Counted from the stretch's first letter, positions 9,767 to 19,374 are shown. The stretch: 64,000 nucleotides of DNA from Pontibacter sp. E15-1 (GCF_022601975.1 NZ_JAKVIR010000003.1:62001-126000); one strand, 5' to 3'. Notes: generated by a model not told the origin, from the letters alone. Translations and numbers: made by a program.

Positions 9767-9840
9767 GTTCATTCTCCTTGATGATTGGTCACATCATAGC
9801 TATAGTTGTAAGTTAACCAAATACCGGTAAAGTATTGCTG

Positions 9841-10674
9841 TTAAGTACAAAGTGCCGCAATTAAATGCCTTACTATATAAACTCCCCCAGCCCTTTCTTT
9901 AGTATACCTCCCCAACGCCAACTCCAGCAGCACCGGGCAATGGTCGGAATGCTTCGCCTCGGTTAAGATGGCGGCGCGCTTTAGTCTGTGCTTCAGGTTC
10001 TCAGTAGCCATGTTATAATCAATACGCCAACCAAGATTTTTGTTGCGGGCTCCGGCACGATAACTCCACCAGGTATAGTTGTGCGGCTCAGGGTTCAGGT
10101 GCCGGAACGAGTCGATGAAGCCGCTCTCGATAAACTGGCTCATCCAAGTGCGCTCCTCCGGCAAAAAGCCCGAGCTGTTCGCGTTCGATTTCGGGTTATG
10201 AATGTCAATGGGCTGGTGGCAGATGTTGTAGTCGCCGCAAATAAGCAACGCCGGCAGTTCCTTTTTCAGTTCATTGATGTAGGGCAGAAAGTCGTCGAGC
10301 CACTTGAACTTATACCCCTGGCGGTGTTCTCCGCTTGAGCCGGAAGGCATGTACACGCTCATCACCGAAACATCCCCGTAATCTGCGCGCAGGATGCGGC
10401 CCTCCACGTCGTAGCACTCCATACCGCAACCAACTTCCACGTGCAGCGGCTTTTCTTTAGACAGGATGGCGACTCCGCTATAGCCTTTCTTCACGGCTGG
10501 GTGCAGGTATACATGATAGCCCAGCTCCTCAAAGTAGACTTTATCGAACTTCGACGCGTCTGCCTTGATTTCCTGCAGGCACAGTACATCCGGATTGGCG
10601 GCTTTCAGCCAGTCTCCGAAGCCTTTGGTGAGCGCGGCGCGAATGCCGTTTACGTTATAGGTGATGATTTTCAT
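9841..10674 (-). CDS. xth: Exodeoxyribonuclease III
   Basis: An AP endonuclease and 3'-5' exonuclease of the EEP superfamily that acts in base-excision repair. Signatures are ITYNVNGIRAA at the N-terminus, LCLQEIKAD with the metal-binding Glu, GYSGVAILS, CGDYNICHQPIDIHNP, and the closing TEAKHSDHCPVLLEL with the catalytic Asp-His pair. At 277 residues it carries about 25 residues beyond the usual end of the domain (after LLEL), an unremarkable tail that may be a 3' extension by loss of a stop. It stands alone, with a spaced upstream region holding an AGAC-rich motif. Confidence 0.95.
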   Translation of the reverse strand: MKIITYNVNGIRAALTKGFGDWLKAANPDVLCLQEIKADASKFDKVYFEELGYHVYLHPAVKKGYSGVAILSKEKPLHVEVGCGMECYDVEGRILRADYGDVSVMSVYMPSGSSGEHRQGYKFKWLDDFLPYINELKKELPALLICGDYNICHQPIDIHNPKSNANSSGFLPEERTWMSQFIESGFIDSFRHLNPEPHNYTWWSYRAGARNKNLGWRIDYNMATENLKHRLKRAAILTEAKHSDHCPVLLELALGRYTKERAGGVYIVRHLIAALCT

Positions 10675-10776
10675 AATTGAAAAAGGACGCTAGACACCAG
10701 ACATTAGATTTTAGACAATACTTTTTGTTTATGAAAAATAAAGTCAAGTGTCTAACTTCTGTTATCCAGCGCCTTG

Positions 10777-11124
10777 TTAAAATTCTTCTGATCGGTTAAA
10801 GTACTCGATTACGTGCCATTTGAGCATGTTTTCCTGCTCCCGCAAATTGGCAAACGGAATCGTTTTGACGGCGCGGTAATGCGGCCATCCTTCTTCGTCG
10901 GTACTTGTCAGCTCGTAGTAGCCGGAGATGCTGAACACCTTACAGGTGGCGATGTGCATCAGGTCCTGCTTTTCCTCCTTGGTAAACTCCCGGATCCCCT
11001 TCCCCAGTTCCTGAATCCCGATGAGGAACAGGATGGCATTCATGTCCGGCTTTTTGCCAAACTGCTTCATCAGCATGGCGCGCAGTTGTGTCCAGTTGTG
11101 TTCTAGGTTATCAGAATCGAACAT
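10777..11124 (-). CDS. Conserved hypothetical protein, Bacteroidota type
   Basis: 115 residues, soluble, no signal peptide. The sequence looks like a compact alpha/beta domain (NAILFLIGIQELGKG, then a conserved-looking GYYELTSTDEEGWPHY). I have seen proteins of this size and wording next to CMD-type proteins in Bacteroidota genomes, but I cannot name a function. Coding is supported by clean length, normal composition and its place in a minus-strand series with short gaps. Confidence 0.7.
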   Translation of the reverse strand: MFDSDNLEHNWTQLRAMLMKQFGKKPDMNAILFLIGIQELGKGIREFTKEEKQDLMHIATCKVFSISGYYELTSTDEEGWPHYRAVKTIPFANLREQENMLKWHVIEYFNRSEEF

Positions 11125-11147
11125 AGTTTGATTGTTAATGGATGTTT

Positions 11148-11195
11148 GCTGCTTGTTAATTGGGTGTTAGTTTCAGCCAACAATTAACAAGCAGC
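11148..11195. terminator. Inverted repeat between the CMD gene and the hypothetical gene
   Basis: A 15-bp perfect stem, GCTGCTTGTTAATTG (11148-11162) with its complement at 11181-11195, and an 18-base loop. It lies 6 bases past the stop of the CMD-family gene. It lacks a clean T-run, so it may be a weak terminator or one of the TTGTTAATTG-rich intergenic repeats seen again at 60960-61075. Confidence 0.5.
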
Positions 11196-11201
11196 AATTA
11201 A

Positions 11202-11555
11202 TTACTCAGCACTCCCCCGCTCCTTCAGCTCTTCCCAATACTCTACCGCTCTCCTGAAGTGCGGGATCACGATGGAGCCGCCCACAAGGTTGGCGATGGA
11301 GAAAACCTCCATAATCTGATCGTCCGTAACACCCTCATCATAGCACTTGCCCACGTGGTATTTAATGCAGTCGTCGCAGCGCAGCACCATGGAGGCCACC
11401 AATCCCAGCATCTCCTTGGTTTTTACGTCCAGGGCGCCATCGGCATAGGTGTTGGTATCGAGGTTAAAAAAACGCTTGATTACTTTATTGTCGTAAGACA
11501 TGATGCGCTCGTTCATGCGCGTGCGGTAGTCGTTGAATTCTTCTACTAAGCTCAT
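11202..11555 (-). CDS. Carboxymuconolactone decarboxylase (CMD/AhpD-like) family protein
   Basis: 117 residues, the usual length for a single CMD domain. The redox pair CDDC at about 75-78, followed by HVGKCYDEGVTDDQIMEV, is the AhpD-type CxxC-H motif. AhpD-like proteins act as thiol-disulfide partners in peroxide defence; true decarboxylases lack the CxxC. A redox role is therefore more likely. Divergent to comF, with the two starts about 90 bases apart. Confidence 0.85.
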   Translation of the reverse strand: MSLVEEFNDYRTRMNERIMSYDNKVIKRFFNLDTNTYADGALDVKTKEMLGLVASMVLRCDDCIKYHVGKCYDEGVTDDQIMEVFSIANLVGGSIVIPHFRRAVEYWEELKERGSAE

Positions 11556-11646
11556 TGTTGTTTTTGCTATTGCCCGTAAAGATTTAGAAAGGGTATATAA
11601 ATTATGCGAAGTTAAGTATTATCCCTTAAACCACGGCTTCCTCACT

Positions 11647-12333
11647 ATGTTCGACGATCTGCTTTCGCTACTGTTCCCAAGGAGTTGTTACGCCTGCGAC
11701 GGCGCCATGGCCCGGGGCGAGCACTACCTTTGCACGAAATGCAGTATGAAGCTGCCATACACCGACACGCATGTGTATGGGGCAACCGAGCTAAACCCTT
11801 TGCAGCGCAGGTTTTGGGGCAAAGTGCCCGTGCGGTTTGCATTCGCCTACCTGCATTTCGTGCCCAAAGGGCGGGTGCAGCGGCTGTTACACAAACTGAA
11901 ATACAGAGGCGCACAGGAACTGGGCGAGCACCTGGGCCAGCGCTACGGCTCCCTCCTCTCCGACTTCAGGTATCAGGAGCAGTTCGATCTGGTGGTGCCT
12001 GTACCGCTGCATAAACACAAGCTGCGCCGCCGTGGCTATAACCAGGCCGAAAGTTTTGCGAAGGGGTTGGCGGCGACCATGCAGCTGCCGCATAATGGCA
12101 AGGCGTTACATCGCACTACCGATACGGCCACGCAAACCCGCAAAAACAGGCTTGACCGCTGGGAAAACGTAGAGCAGGTGTTTCAGGTGCCACATCCGGA
12201 GTTGGTGCAGGGCAAGCGGGTGCTGCTCGTGGACGACGTAATGACAACAGGCGCCACTCTGGAGGCTTGCGCCGTGGCCTTGCTGGCGGCAGGCGCTACT
12301 GAGGTGAGTGTGGCGGCAATTGCGGCGGCGTGA
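11647..12333 (+). CDS. ComF family protein (amidophosphoribosyltransferase-like)
   Basis: A homologue of ComFC, which takes part in natural transformation in Gram-positive bacteria and is widespread elsewhere. The N-terminal zinc ribbon is visible as CYACDGAM and LCTKC. The C-terminal phosphoribosyltransferase domain has VVPVPLHKHKLRRRGYNQAE and the PRPP loop VLLVDDVMTTGATLEAC. The Met at 11647 begins MFDDLLSLLFPRSCYAC, the standard family start; upstream codons from 11533 overlap the divergent CMD gene and are left out. About 228 residues, normal for the family. Confidence 0.92.
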   Translation: MFDDLLSLLFPRSCYACDGAMARGEHYLCTKCSMKLPYTDTHVYGATELNPLQRRFWGKVPVRFAFAYLHFVPKGRVQRLLHKLKYRGAQELGEHLGQRYGSLLSDFRYQEQFDLVVPVPLHKHKLRRRGYNQAESFAKGLAATMQLPHNGKALHRTTDTATQTRKNRLDRWENVEQVFQVPHPELVQGKRVLLVDDVMTTGATLEACAVALLAAGATEVSVAAIAAA

Positions 12334-12351
12334 GTTTAGCGACAAGGCGTT

Positions 12352-13272
12352 TTAAGGCAGCTTTGTCTTTTTTAGCCACACCGTCAGCTGCATCCCTTGA
12401 TTGGTTTTTCCCATATACCACTTAAGCAAAGGATGTAAGGGTTTAGGTAAATGGTATACGATGCTCACATCATATTCATGATGAGCAATTTGAAAATCAA
12501 GTTTCCTGGAAAGTTCTTTGAATGATATGAGTCCGAACTCATATAGATGGAAAGGTTCGTGCATAGGGCTTAAGTTCGTTACATAAGTAGTCCCTTTAAG
12601 CCTGTAGTATAGATTAAGAATTTTAGAGACAAGCCAATCCGATGAGGGTACTTCAATTTGAATTATACCATCAGGCGACAACCAGCGTAAAGCTTTTTCG
12701 ATGCATTGGGCAGGATTATACAAGTGCTCTAATACGGCTCCGAAGGTAATGAAGTGAAATGCTCCTTCAGGGTAATCTGAATCCTCAATCATACCTGTTT
12801 TAAGCCTGTCCGGAGAAATCCCCATCACATCTAGCGCCTTATTCCTAAACGAAACAGATGGTTCCAAGCCATACGTGTCAAACCCTGCTCTCTCCAAAGA
12901 AATCATACATTTACCGATTCCAGCACCGATGTCTAAGGCTTTCATGCCTTTTTGGAAGGCAATCAGTTTTTTAGCAGTTTCTATTTGCCGAGAAAAGTAA
13001 TTTGGGTTAACCTTAAAGTATGCTTCTCTCCAATAGCTTTCGGGAGGTATGCCATAATGAGATTGAATATCAAATGGCACAGGCTGTGGGTTGGAGTAGA
13101 TTAAAGAGCAATTCGTGCATCTTACAACAGTAGTTGTTATACCCCACTTTGACTTTGGTGCAAACCCTTGTGACTTATTAAGCCTCTGCCCTAAAATCTT
13201 ATTTTCAGAAGTTGGGCGTCCACAGAAATTGCAGTTTTCAATTTCGTCAAAGAAGTACTTCAGTCTCTCCAT
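12352..13272 (-). CDS. Class I SAM-dependent methyltransferase with N-terminal zinc motif
   Basis: 306 residues, same design as the methyltransferase at 2774-3661: CNFCG near residue 14 and CTNC near residue 52 for zinc, then motif I ALDIGAGIGKCM at about 111, and FGAVLEHLYNPAQ as post-motif. The C-terminal third contains hydrophobic stretches near 210-240. The DNA is AT-richer than its neighbours (about 37% G+C in a sampled line), which hints at a more recent arrival. It converges on comF with an 18-base gap. The substrate is unknown; glycan or lipid modification is common for this class. Confidence 0.8.
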   Translation of the reverse strand: MERLKYFFDEIENCNFCGRPTSENKILGQRLNKSQGFAPKSKWGITTTVVRCTNCSLIYSNPQPVPFDIQSHYGIPPESYWREAYFKVNPNYFSRQIETAKKLIAFQKGMKALDIGAGIGKCMISLERAGFDTYGLEPSVSFRNKALDVMGISPDRLKTGMIEDSDYPEGAFHFITFGAVLEHLYNPAQCIEKALRWLSPDGIIQIEVPSSDWLVSKILNLYYRLKGTTYVTNLSPMHEPFHLYEFGLISFKELSRKLDFQIAHHEYDVSIVYHLPKPLHPLLKWYMGKTNQGMQLTVWLKKTKLP

Positions 13273-13294
13273 ATAAAATATACTTCTTAATTAC

Positions 13295-13768
13295 CTAGCT
13301 CGTCTGCTCCCGGTGGATGTCGGACAGGCTGGGTTCGGCATACTCAATCTCCTCCTGCTGCTCCAACTCGTCCAGTTTTTCTTTTACCTCGGCGTAATCG
13401 ATAAGCGCGGGCACTTCCATCACGAAGAAGTCCTCGTTCACCTCAACCGACACGCACCCCAACGCGGCAAACTGCTTGCGCAGATCCAAGAGCGGTGTCT
13501 CCTCATTTTGCCGGATCACCTGTATGGTGGAGTTACCCGACGGTGTGACCGTCTGTTGATAGAGCAGGCCTTCCTCCATCCGATCGAAGGTGGCGCGCAC
13601 AATGTCGCCGGTAGCCACAAGCGGGACATAGTATGGGATGCTGTCTATTTTATATAGGTGCCGGGCTGCGTCTTCTTCTCGGGCCCACAGCGTCTCGGTC
13701 ATTTCTTTCCCGAAGAGGCTGCTGTTGAACCGGAAAATGATCTGATGCGCTTTCTCCTGATCACTCAT
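13295..13768 (-). CDS. DUF4265-like protein
   Basis: 157 residues from the Met at 13768 (SDQEKAHQIIFRFNSSLFGK); the upstream codons to 13795 run into the GldJ terminator hairpin, so they are not used. The core (ETLWAREEDAARHLYKIDSIPYYVPLVATGDIVRA) is the DUF4265 pattern of small soluble proteins that handle a short conserved fold. The C-terminal acidic tail is about 25 residues. No function is known. It lies downstream of gldJ but is separated from it by a terminator. Confidence 0.7.
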   Translation of the reverse strand: MSDQEKAHQIIFRFNSSLFGKEMTETLWAREEDAARHLYKIDSIPYYVPLVATGDIVRATFDRMEEGLLYQQTVTPSGNSTIQVIRQNEETPLLDLRKQFAALGCVSVEVNEDFFVMEVPALIDYAEVKEKLDELEQQEEIEYAEPSLSDIHREQTS

Positions 13769-13793
13769 TTGTGTGTTGGGTTTGTTAAAAAGC

Positions 13794-13825
13794 AAAAAAG
13801 CCCGGAACTGCTTCCGGGCTTTTTA
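13794..13825 (-). terminator. gldJ terminator
   Basis: Stem of about 13 bp, AAAAAGCCCGGAA paired with TTCCGGGCTTTTT (to 13824), with the 4-base loop CTGC. A- and T-runs flank both sides, so it can work on either strand. It lies 22 bases past the stop of the minus-strand gldJ gene. Confidence 0.9.
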
Positions 13826-13846
13826 TATGTCAAAGAGAATGAATGC

Positions 13847-15082
13847 TTACTTGTTTGAGCCAGCGTTGATCATGGCGCAACGGAAGCCGATGGTAGCCGT
13901 GGAAGAATCCTGTGCCATGAAACGACGCGTGCCCGGAGACAACCAATAGGCTACGTCTTTCCAGGAGCCGCCCTTGAATACACGCACCTCGTTGTTGATC
14001 AGAGAGTGGAATCCTTCGGTTGAGTCGTAATTCTCCGTCTCATCCAGGTATCCGTCGCGGCGGAAAGGGTTAAGGTCTTCCACGTCCTGGTAAGAAAGCG
14101 GGCGGTAGATGTCCTGCACCCACTCGTTTACGTTACCAGCCATGTTATACAGGCCGAAGTCGTTTGGCGGGTAGCTGTAAATATAATCCGTGATCATGGC
14201 TCCGTCGTTCAACGAACCTGCTATACCGGCATAGTCACCGCGGCCGCGCTTGAAGTTGGCCATGAACTTACCCATCTGCTTGCCATACGGGTTACGCACC
14301 TGGTGTCCGTCCCATGGGTATAAACGGCGGTTGTTCTGGTTCTCGTCTTCCGTATACTGCGTGCCGATCATGGCTTGCGCCGCGTATTCCCACTCCGCCT
14401 CTGTTGGGAGACGGTAATTTGGCAGGATAAGACCTGACTCGATGCCTGGAGTCGTGCTCTCTACGGGTTCAGCATTGCCCTTTTTACGACCGAAAAGGCC
14501 TCTACGACCGCCACCGCCATCAGTTTCCTGCTTCACGAAATTCTCGTTCACTTTGGCTGTGCGCCAGTTGCAGAAATCGTTGGCCTGCAGCCAGCTTACA
14601 CCCACCACCGGGAAGAAGCGGAAACCTGGGTAACGCAGGTAATAAGTTACGTAAGGGTCGTTGAACGACAGCTGGCGCGACCAAACAGTAGTGTCTGGCA
14701 GGGCAGCCTGGTATACTTCAGGCAAAGAGTCCTTCTTGAGGTAATGCAGGTACTCCAGCCAGTGAATGTTCGCCACCTCAGTCTCATCCATATAGAAAGA
14801 GGCCACGGTTACGGTGCGTTCTATGTTGTCGCGCGTCATGGCGATGTCCTCTTCCATAGAGCCGAGCACTGTGCGCCCACCCTCGATGAACACCAGGCCT
14901 GGGCCCTGCGGGAACTCAGCGTACTCAGGAACATCAAAGGCCTCTTCATCCTCCCCATACTCGATACCAGTGGCAGTGCTGTAACCGCCCGGGTCCGTGC
15001 TGGTAGGCTGCCCCCCTTTTGAGCAGGACGACAGGAGAAACCCTCCCATAACTGCAACTGACAAATACTTAATTAACTTCAT
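13847..15082 (-). CDS. gldJ: Gliding motility / type IX secretion lipoprotein GldJ (SUMF1 fold)
   Basis: About 411 residues from the Met at 15082. The lipoprotein signal ends in LLSSCSKGG (Cys about 20). The rest is a formylglycine-generating-enzyme (SUMF1) fold: FYMDETEVANIHWLEYL, NYRLPTEAEWEYAAQA, NMAGNVNEWVQD and FKGGSWKD. GldJ and GldK both have this fold; the wording near ALPDTTVWSRQL and the absence of gldL, gldM and gldN next to it favour GldJ. GldJ stabilises the type IX secretion machinery in the outer membrane. A PorP/SprF gene lies just upstream on the same strand. Confidence 0.85.
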   Translation of the reverse strand: MKLIKYLSVAVMGGFLLSSCSKGGQPTSTDPGGYSTATGIEYGEDEEAFDVPEYAEFPQGPGLVFIEGGRTVLGSMEEDIAMTRDNIERTVTVASFYMDETEVANIHWLEYLHYLKKDSLPEVYQAALPDTTVWSRQLSFNDPYVTYYLRYPGFRFFPVVGVSWLQANDFCNWRTAKVNENFVKQETDGGGGRRGLFGRKKGNAEPVESTTPGIESGLILPNYRLPTEAEWEYAAQAMIGTQYTEDENQNNRRLYPWDGHQVRNPYGKQMGKFMANFKRGRGDYAGIAGSLNDGAMITDYIYSYPPNDFGLYNMAGNVNEWVQDIYRPLSYQDVEDLNPFRRDGYLDETENYDSTEGFHSLINNEVRVFKGGSWKDVAYWLSPGTRRFMAQDSSTATIGFRCAMINAGSNK

Positions 15083-15146
15083 AAGTTTAGTACCCAATTA
15101 ATATAAGGTTCTTGTAACGCAAAATAATGTGCAATTATAATTAAAA

Positions 15147-16160
15147 TCAGAATGCCGGACAAACAATGTTTCTGTTTAATTTGTGGTTATTGCGGCTTTG
15201 GAACAAATCTTTGAAGCCAGCGGGTTCAAAAATCAGTGAAATTTCGTTGGCACCGCCAGCTTCCGCGCTAAACCCCTGCAAGCCAATATCGTGGCTGTAG
15301 CCAACCCGCACATTCTGGAGCTCCAGACCCAGCAGCACTGCCAGGGTTTTGTCCTGATTAGTCCCATTGGGCATCGGTACTCCTTTGTATATAAATCCTA
15401 ACGTGAGCGGCGTGTAGATAGTATATAGGCCTATGTCTAAGCGGGTTAAATTTTGCTGCTGAATAAATGTAGCCGTTGGCAGGAAGCTCAGCTCAAAAAG
15501 CTGCCCCTGCTCTTCATAGGATTTAGCATAAAATTTATATCCGGCGATGGCCGTGAAACGGAGCGGCAACTCAGTTTCCTGGTTGAAGCCATAGCCAGGC
15601 CTGTTCAGGTGCGCCGCCGTGAGCCCGACCCAGAACTGCCTGGTATAGGCGAGCCCGCCCACCGTGAAGTCTAGGTAATAGCCTGGCTCAAAACTCCTTG
15701 CCTCTGCCGACGTGAGCGCCACCAAGCCGTTGTCCGACAGCTGGTCGCCAAACACGAGGTTATCGGAACTTACGCGCAGCGAGGCAACCGAAGCCTGCAA
15801 GCCCGCCGACATGGCCCAATTCTCCGTCAGGTTGGTATGGTAGGCATAGCCGCCCGAGAGCTGCCACTTCTGCAGGCCCCCAATACCGGCCCGGTCCTGC
15901 TGCACGAGCAGGCTCACGGCGCTTTTGGTGTCGGGCAGCCTGTAGTCGGCGGTAAGCTGGCTGGTACGGAAGGAGCCGTTGAGGGCAGGCCACTGGTTGC
16001 GGTGCGCAAGCGCCACGCGCCACGCGCTGTTGATGCCGGCAAAAGCGGGGTTGAGGTATAGCCGGTTTGCATACTGCTGGGTAAGGTGCACGTCCTGCCC
16101 CGCAGCCGCAAGCGCGCAGAGGCAACTAACGCATACCATCAGAATACTTTTTAAACCCAT
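15147..16160 (-). CDS. PorP/SprF family type IX secretion outer-membrane protein
   Basis: 337 residues. A signal peptide is cleaved around AAAGQDVH. The family opening QQYANRLYLNPAFAGIN is unmistakable, and the rest alternates as a 14-strand-like beta barrel rich in aromatic residues, ending with an unusual NIVCPAF. PorP/SprF proteins link type IX cargo such as SprB to the motility and secretion apparatus. In many genomes they follow a giant SprB-type adhesin; here the partner is gldJ, 64 bases downstream, so the two are likely one transcription unit. Confidence 0.9.
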   Translation of the reverse strand: MGLKSILMVCVSCLCALAAAGQDVHLTQQYANRLYLNPAFAGINSAWRVALAHRNQWPALNGSFRTSQLTADYRLPDTKSAVSLLVQQDRAGIGGLQKWQLSGGYAYHTNLTENWAMSAGLQASVASLRVSSDNLVFGDQLSDNGLVALTSAEARSFEPGYYLDFTVGGLAYTRQFWVGLTAAHLNRPGYGFNQETELPLRFTAIAGYKFYAKSYEEQGQLFELSFLPTATFIQQQNLTRLDIGLYTIYTPLTLGFIYKGVPMPNGTNQDKTLAVLLGLELQNVRVGYSHDIGLQGFSAEAGGANEISLIFEPAGFKDLFQSRNNHKLNRNIVCPAF

Positions 16161-16302
16161 ACCTATACCAAAAAAGCTTGCCGCTACGCTATTATAAAGG
16201 GGGCTACAGTCAGGCGCAAGCCGTAACTTAGCACGGTTTTGGCTATGAAAAACATAGTTTAGCCTCTATATTAGTACATTCACCGAAAAGACGACCTTTC
16301 CT

Positions 16303-19300
16303 ATGAAAAAAGTTACCATCGGCTTCTTTATTTTTCTGGCCCTGCTGCTGATCATGGCGGCCTTGGTGCCTGTTTTGTTCAAAGATAAAATCAAGCTGGC
16401 CCTGGACAAAGAGATCGCCCGGAATATTAACGCCGAGGTGCTCTACCAAACAGACGACGTGAGCCTCTCGCTCTTCCGCGACTTCCCGAACCTGTCGCTA
16501 GGCGTCGATAACCTCTCCGTGATCGGCAAAGACTCCTTTGCCACCGACACGCTTGCCCGCATACCCTCCTTCCGGATGGGGCTGAACCTGATGAGCGTGG
16601 TGTCGGGCGACGAGCTGAAGGTAAACTCCATTACTTTAGACGAACCGGTGATACGGCTTATTGTGCTCAAGAGCGGCAAAGCCAACTGGGATATTTTTAT
16701 CAGCGACTCCACGGCCGCCGAAACAGCGGCTGACACTGCCGCCAGCGATTTTAACATGGCCATCAAAGGCTGGAAGGTGAACAACGGCACGCTCTACTAC
16801 GACGACCTGACCATTCCGTTCGGGATGGCCGCCTACAACGTGAACCACAGCGGCAGCGGCGACTTTGAGAAGAACGTGTTTGATATGAAGTCGGAGACGA
16901 CGGCGGACCGCTTCACGATGACCTACGACGGGGTGAACTACATCCAGAATGCCAAGCTGAAAGGCGACGTGACCATGGCCATGGACCTGAACAAGTCGCT
17001 TTATACCTTCAAAGACAACAACATCCGCCTCAACGAGTTTCCGTTTACGTTTGCCGGCAGCATCCTGATGCCCGACGAGGCCATTGACATGGACCTGACC
17101 TTTGCCGCCACCGAAACAGACTTCCGCAATGTGCTCTCGGTGGTGCCGGGCATGTATAGCGAGCAGTTCGAGAACATCAAGACCGACGGAAAACTAAGCT
17201 TTGAAGGCTATCTGAAGGGCCGCATGCTGGATACCCTGATGCCTGGCTACGGCGTGGACCTGAAAGTGCTGAACGGCATGTTTAAGTACCCTGACCTGCC
17301 TGAGGCCGCCCGCAACATTAACGTGGACATGAGCGTGGACAGCCGCAACGGTGAGCTGGCCAACACCAACGTGGACATCCGCAAGTTCCACCTCGACCTC
17401 GGCAAAAACCCTGTAGATGCCAAAATGACCATCAAGGGCCTGGACAAGACCATGCTCGTGGATGGCAACGTGAAGGCGAACGTGGACCTGGCGGAGATGA
17501 CCAAAGTGTTCCCCGTGGAAGATATGACCCTGCGCGGCCTGCTGAAAATAGACGCCGACGCCAAGGGAACCTACTCCGAGACCAGCATGCCGGTAATAAA
17601 TGCCGACATGGACCTGACCAACGGCTACGTCAAATCAAAAGACTTTCCGGCCCCGATCCAGGGCCTGCACATGATCACCAATGTCCGCAACACCACCGGC
17701 AACACCGACGATACCCGCATCAACATCGAGCAGTTTAACATGACCCTCGATGGCGAACCGCTGGAAGGCCGCCTGTTGGTGCAGGGTATAGACAAGCCGG
17801 TTTTCGACGGGCGCATCAAAGGCATCCTCGACCTCACCAAGCTGACGAAGATCTTCCCGCTGGAGAACACGACGCTTTCCGGCCGTATAAACGCCGATGT
17901 GGCTGCCAAAGGCAAGATGAGCGACATAGAGGCCGAGAAGTATAACAACATCACCGCCAAAGGCACCATGGCCATCAGCAACCTCAGCTTTGTGAGCCAG
18001 GATATGCCGCAGGGTATGAAAATCAGCAAGGCCAACGCCACCTTCAGCAACGAGCGCATCAACCTGCAGAACATGAGCGGAAGCCTGGGCCGAAGCGATA
18101 TTCAGGCCAGCGGCAGCCTCTCGAACTATATAGGCTACGCGCTGGCAGACAACCAGTCGTTGCGCGGCACTTTCAACATCAGCTCAAACAAATTTGACGT
18201 GAACGAGTGGATGGTGGACGAAAACACAGGGGCTCCGGTAGACGCCGCTGCCTCATCGGGTGTGGTAGAAGTGCCCGCCAACCTGGATATGGCCCTGAAC
18301 ATCGATGCCAAACAGGTGCTTTACGATAACCTGACGCTGAACAACGTGAGCGGACAGGTGCAGGTGAAAGACAAGATAGCCAAGCTCAACAAGGTGACTT
18401 TCAACACGCTGGGTGCCACCTTTGCCACTAGTGGCAGCTACAACACGCAAAACCTGCTGCAGCCGCTCTTCGACATGAAGCTGGACATTCAGGACCTGAG
18501 CTTTAAAGAGGCCTTCAACTCCTTCAACACCATCAAAACCCTCGCCCCGATTGCCGCCCTGCTGGACGGTAAGTTCTCGACCAACTTTGCCTTTGCCGGC
18601 GAGCTCGGCCAGGACATGATTCCCGTGTTCCAGACCCTGGACGGCTCGGGTGTGATCAATGTGCTGCGGGCTGCGGTGGGCAATGTGCCTATTGTAGACA
18701 AGATTACCAGCCTGACGCGCCTCGACGAACTGAAGAAGTTTGTGATCGAGAACAAGAGAATAGACGCTGAGATTGTGGACGGCAGCCTCGTCATCAAACC
18801 CTTCGACCTGAAGATAGGCAACGTGGAGATGAAAGTGGGCGGCGCAAACAACGTGAACGGCCAGATTGACTACGTGACTGCCCTGAACGTACCGACAGGC
18901 AAAGTGGGCCGTGAGCTGAACTCCCGCCTTGCCGGTTTGCTGGGCAATGAGAGCCTGGCTACTTCCGAGCGGATCACGCTGAACCTGAACATCGGGGGTA
19001 CCGTGTCTGACCCGAAAGTGGCGCTGGTGGGGGGCTCCGTGAAAGAGCAGGCTGCCGATGTGGTGCAGAGCGTGGTGCAGAACAAGCTGGACGAGGCGAA
19101 GCTGAAGGTAGAGCAGCGCAAGCAGCAATTGCAGGACAGTGTGCAGAATGAGCTGAACCGCCGAAAGCTGGAGGCTGAGCAAAAGGCCCGCGAAGCGTTG
19201 GATAAAAAGCGCCTGGACGCCGAGCAGCAGCTAAAGAAGCAGGCCACCGACAAAGTGGGCGGTTTCCTGAAACAGCTCACCAAGCCCGCGCCCACACCAG

Positions 19301-19326
19301 CTGACACAGCCAAAACCGGGAACTGA
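16303..19326 (+). CDS. AsmA-like large envelope protein
   Basis: 1,007 residues. One N-terminal transmembrane helix (about 5-24, GFFIFLALLLIMAALVPVLF) anchors a long periplasmic part built of repeated beta segments (pattern GRINADVAAKGKMSD), as in the AsmA and TamB-like bridge proteins. The C-terminal 110 residues are a Gln/Lys/Glu-rich coiled coil. AsmA-like proteins are thought to form hydrophobic channels that carry phospholipids between the membranes. The gene is divergent from porP/sprF and ends in a strong terminator. Function is inferred from fold. Confidence 0.85.
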   Translation: MKKVTIGFFIFLALLLIMAALVPVLFKDKIKLALDKEIARNINAEVLYQTDDVSLSLFRDFPNLSLGVDNLSVIGKDSFATDTLARIPSFRMGLNLMSVVSGDELKVNSITLDEPVIRLIVLKSGKANWDIFISDSTAAETAADTAASDFNMAIKGWKVNNGTLYYDDLTIPFGMAAYNVNHSGSGDFEKNVFDMKSETTADRFTMTYDGVNYIQNAKLKGDVTMAMDLNKSLYTFKDNNIRLNEFPFTFAGSILMPDEAIDMDLTFAATETDFRNVLSVVPGMYSEQFENIKTDGKLSFEGYLKGRMLDTLMPGYGVDLKVLNGMFKYPDLPEAARNINVDMSVDSRNGELANTNVDIRKFHLDLGKNPVDAKMTIKGLDKTMLVDGNVKANVDLAEMTKVFPVEDMTLRGLLKIDADAKGTYSETSMPVINADMDLTNGYVKSKDFPAPIQGLHMITNVRNTTGNTDDTRINIEQFNMTLDGEPLEGRLLVQGIDKPVFDGRIKGILDLTKLTKIFPLENTTLSGRINADVAAKGKMSDIEAEKYNNITAKGTMAISNLSFVSQDMPQGMKISKANATFSNERINLQNMSGSLGRSDIQASGSLSNYIGYALADNQSLRGTFNISSNKFDVNEWMVDENTGAPVDAAASSGVVEVPANLDMALNIDAKQVLYDNLTLNNVSGQVQVKDKIAKLNKVTFNTLGATFATSGSYNTQNLLQPLFDMKLDIQDLSFKEAFNSFNTIKTLAPIAALLDGKFSTNFAFAGELGQDMIPVFQTLDGSGVINVLRAAVGNVPIVDKITSLTRLDELKKFVIENKRIDAEIVDGSLVIKPFDLKIGNVEMKVGGANNVNGQIDYVTALNVPTGKVGRELNSRLAGLLGNESLATSERITLNLNIGGTVSDPKVALVGGSVKEQAADVVQSVVQNKLDEAKLKVEQRKQQLQDSVQNELNRRKLEAEQKAREALDKKRLDAEQQLKKQATDKVGGFLKQLTKPAPTPADTAKTGN

Positions 19327-19374
19327 TACGAACGGTAGTATAACACAAGGATGCTGGCATCTAAAACCCAGTGC

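Noticed and set aside
13595..13620. Possible promoter boxes inside coding sequence such as TAnnTTTG-like words
   Set aside because: Short matches inside genes are expected by chance and lack a -33 partner.
18253..19182. Long minus-strand frames inside the AsmA-like gene, and similar ones inside the kinase, fumC and DUF4175 genes
   Set aside because: They have no start context, no recognisable domain and run exactly opposite well-supported coding sequence.
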